This document shows, one piece after another, positions 6,235-7,233 of a stretch of 7,233 bases of DNA (positions are counted from its first letter, which is position 1; each line of letters starts with the position of its first letter). Source of the stretch: Limnohabitans sp. Its GTDB lineage: Bacteria; Pseudomonadota; Gammaproteobacteria; Burkholderiales; Burkholderiaceae_C. The notes beneath the pieces are model-generated. The model did not search any database. It was not told where the DNA came from and was given only the letters and a program-made list of their open reading frames with translations. Both the position numbers and the translations under genes were made by a program. The stretch covers positions 1 to 7,233 of the forward strand of contig JALQUL010000108.1 of assembly GCA_023260735.1 (NCBI GenBank), written 5' to 3'.

Positions 6235-7173
6235 ATGGCAGTTTTACCCCCTTCAATGTCGGATCGCGATGGCAAAATCTGGATGGACGGCCAGATGGTA
6301 GATTGGCGTGACGCAAAAATTCATGTTTTAAGCCATACACTGCATTATGGTTGTGGTGCTTTTGAGGGTGTAAGAGCCTATAAGACCGAAGACGGAACGG
6401 CTATTTTTAGATTACAAGAACATACCCAACGTTTGTTTAACAGTGCCAAAATTTTACGTATGAACATTCCATTCACCATGGAACAAGTCATGCAAGCCCA
6501 GTTAGATGTGGTTCGTGAAAACCAACTTGAAAGCTGTTATTTACGCCCCCTGACCTGGATTGGCGACAAAAAATTAGGCGTTAGCCCTAAAGGCAATACC
6601 ATTCACTTAATGGTAGCGGCTTGGGCATGGGGTGCTTATTTAGGCGAAGAGGGTATGCGCCGCGGTATTCGCGTTAAAACTTCTAGTTACACCCGTCATC
6701 ATGTCAACATTACCATGACGCAGGCTAAGGCGGTGAGCAACTACACCAATTCTATTTTGGCTAATATGGAAGTTACCGATGAAGGTTACGACGAAGCCCT
6801 GTTACTCGACAGTTCTGGTTTTGTGAGTGAAGGCGCTGGCGAAAATATTTTTGTGATTAAAGATGGCGCGGTTTACACCCCTGATTTATCAGCTGGTGCA
6901 CTCAATGGTATTACCCGTAATACCGTCATGCATATTTGTAAAGATTTAGGCCTAGAGTTAATTCAAAAACGTATTACCCGTGATGAGGTTTATATTGCAG
7001 ATGAAGCCTTCTTTACGGGTACTGCGGCCGAGGTGACTCCTATTCGTGAACTCGATCGTATCGAGCTAGGTGCAGGTAGCCGTGGCCCCATCACTGAAAA
7101 AATTCAATCTGCTTTCTTTGATATTGTGAACGGTCGTAACAAAGCCTATTCACACTGGTTAAGTAAAGTGTAA
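6235..7173 (+). CDS. ilvE: Branched-chain amino acid aminotransferase (class IV)
   Basis: This PLP enzyme carries out the last step of valine, leucine and isoleucine synthesis, transferring the amino group from glutamate to the branched 2-oxo acids; it also works in breakdown. It has 312 residues from the second of two tandem ATGs, chosen for ribosome-binding-site spacing; starting at 6232 would add one methionine. Numbering from 6235, the family motifs are HTLHYGCGAFEGVRAY (34-49), YLRPL (102-106), the PLP-binding lysine in QAKAVSNYTNS (K165), the class-IV signature beginning SEGAGEN (198-204) and running through NGITR, and GTAAEVTPI (262-270), which contacts the cofactor phosphate. D-amino acid aminotransferase and aminodeoxychorismate lyase share the fold, but the length and the IlvE-type motifs favour IlvE. 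It probably has its own promoter, and a possible gene starts 21 bp downstream. Confidence 0.96.
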   Translation: MAVLPPSMSDRDGKIWMDGQMVDWRDAKIHVLSHTLHYGCGAFEGVRAYKTEDGTAIFRLQEHTQRLFNSAKILRMNIPFTMEQVMQAQLDVVRENQLESCYLRPLTWIGDKKLGVSPKGNTIHLMVAAWAWGAYLGEEGMRRGIRVKTSSYTRHHVNITMTQAKAVSNYTNSILANMEVTDEGYDEALLLDSSGFVSEGAGENIFVIKDGAVYTPDLSAGALNGITRNTVMHICKDLGLELIQKRITRDEVYIADEAFFTGTAAEVTPIRELDRIELGAGSRGPITEKIQSAFFDIVNGRNKAYSHWLSKV

Positions 7174-7194
7174 TTTGCCTTTAGTAAAGTATAG

Positions 7195-7233
7195 ATGAGT
7201 ACCTTGCATTTTTCACTTGAAACTTTGCAGGCA
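7195..7233 (+). CDS. Possible start of a further gene, cut by the window edge
   Basis: An ATG at 7195 opens a frame that stays open to the window end, reading MSTLHFSLETLQA. It lies 21 bp after ilvE on the same strand, so it could be co-transcribed. There is no clear Shine-Dalgarno, and thirteen codons are too few to recognise a family. The fragment does not obviously resemble the short zinc-finger protein often found after ilvE in Burkholderiales. Confidence 0.25.
   Translation, partial: MSTLHFSLETLQA

Noticed and set aside
7162..7190. An 8-bp direct repeat AGTAAAGT at 7162-7169 and 7183-7190 around the ilvE stop.
   Set aside because: One short AT-rich repeat pair has no clear role and is likely chance.

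Overview
The window looks like a piece of a betaproteobacterial chromosome, most likely Burkholderiales, with a fairly AT-rich composition. The basis is protein character: a RadA/Sms, an IlvE-type aminotransferase and a circularly permuted ATP-grasp/alpha-E pair that all read like Burkholderiales homologues. The AT-rich third positions would fit a low-GC lineage (Polynucleobacter-like or a low-GC Alcaligenaceae relative). No 16S or marker-tree evidence is available, so this is an inference. Every gene is on the + strand and no mobile element, RNA gene or CRISPR array was seen.

Layout: (1) 1-1148, the 3' part of comEC, the DNA-uptake channel, with its last membrane segments and the complete metallo-beta-lactamase-like domain. 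(2) 1149-1340, a 192-bp AT-rich gap with a possible promoter. (3) 1341-3909, a two-gene operon of a circularly permuted ATP-grasp protein and an alpha-E protein, closed by a clear hairpin terminator at 3915-3945. (4) 4027-4626, an uncharacterised exported protein that looks like a small PagP-like outer-membrane beta-barrel, preceded by a perfect 10-bp inverted repeat that overlaps both its ribosome binding site and its likely promoter. (5) 4747-6114, radA, with a 12-bp perfect palindrome upstream. (6) 6235-7173, ilvE, followed 21 bp later by the first codons of a possible further gene.

Most of the region is housekeeping: DNA uptake (ComEC), recombination branch migration (RadA) and branched-chain amino acid synthesis (IlvE). 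ComEC and RadA both act in natural transformation, but they are separated by unrelated genes and there is no sign of co-regulation. The least understood content is the ATP-grasp/alpha-E operon, a widespread predicted peptide-bond-forming (amidoligase-like) system of unknown product, here without its frequent transglutaminase and proteasome-like partners, and the barrel protein with its structured leader. I see no clearly new multi-gene system.
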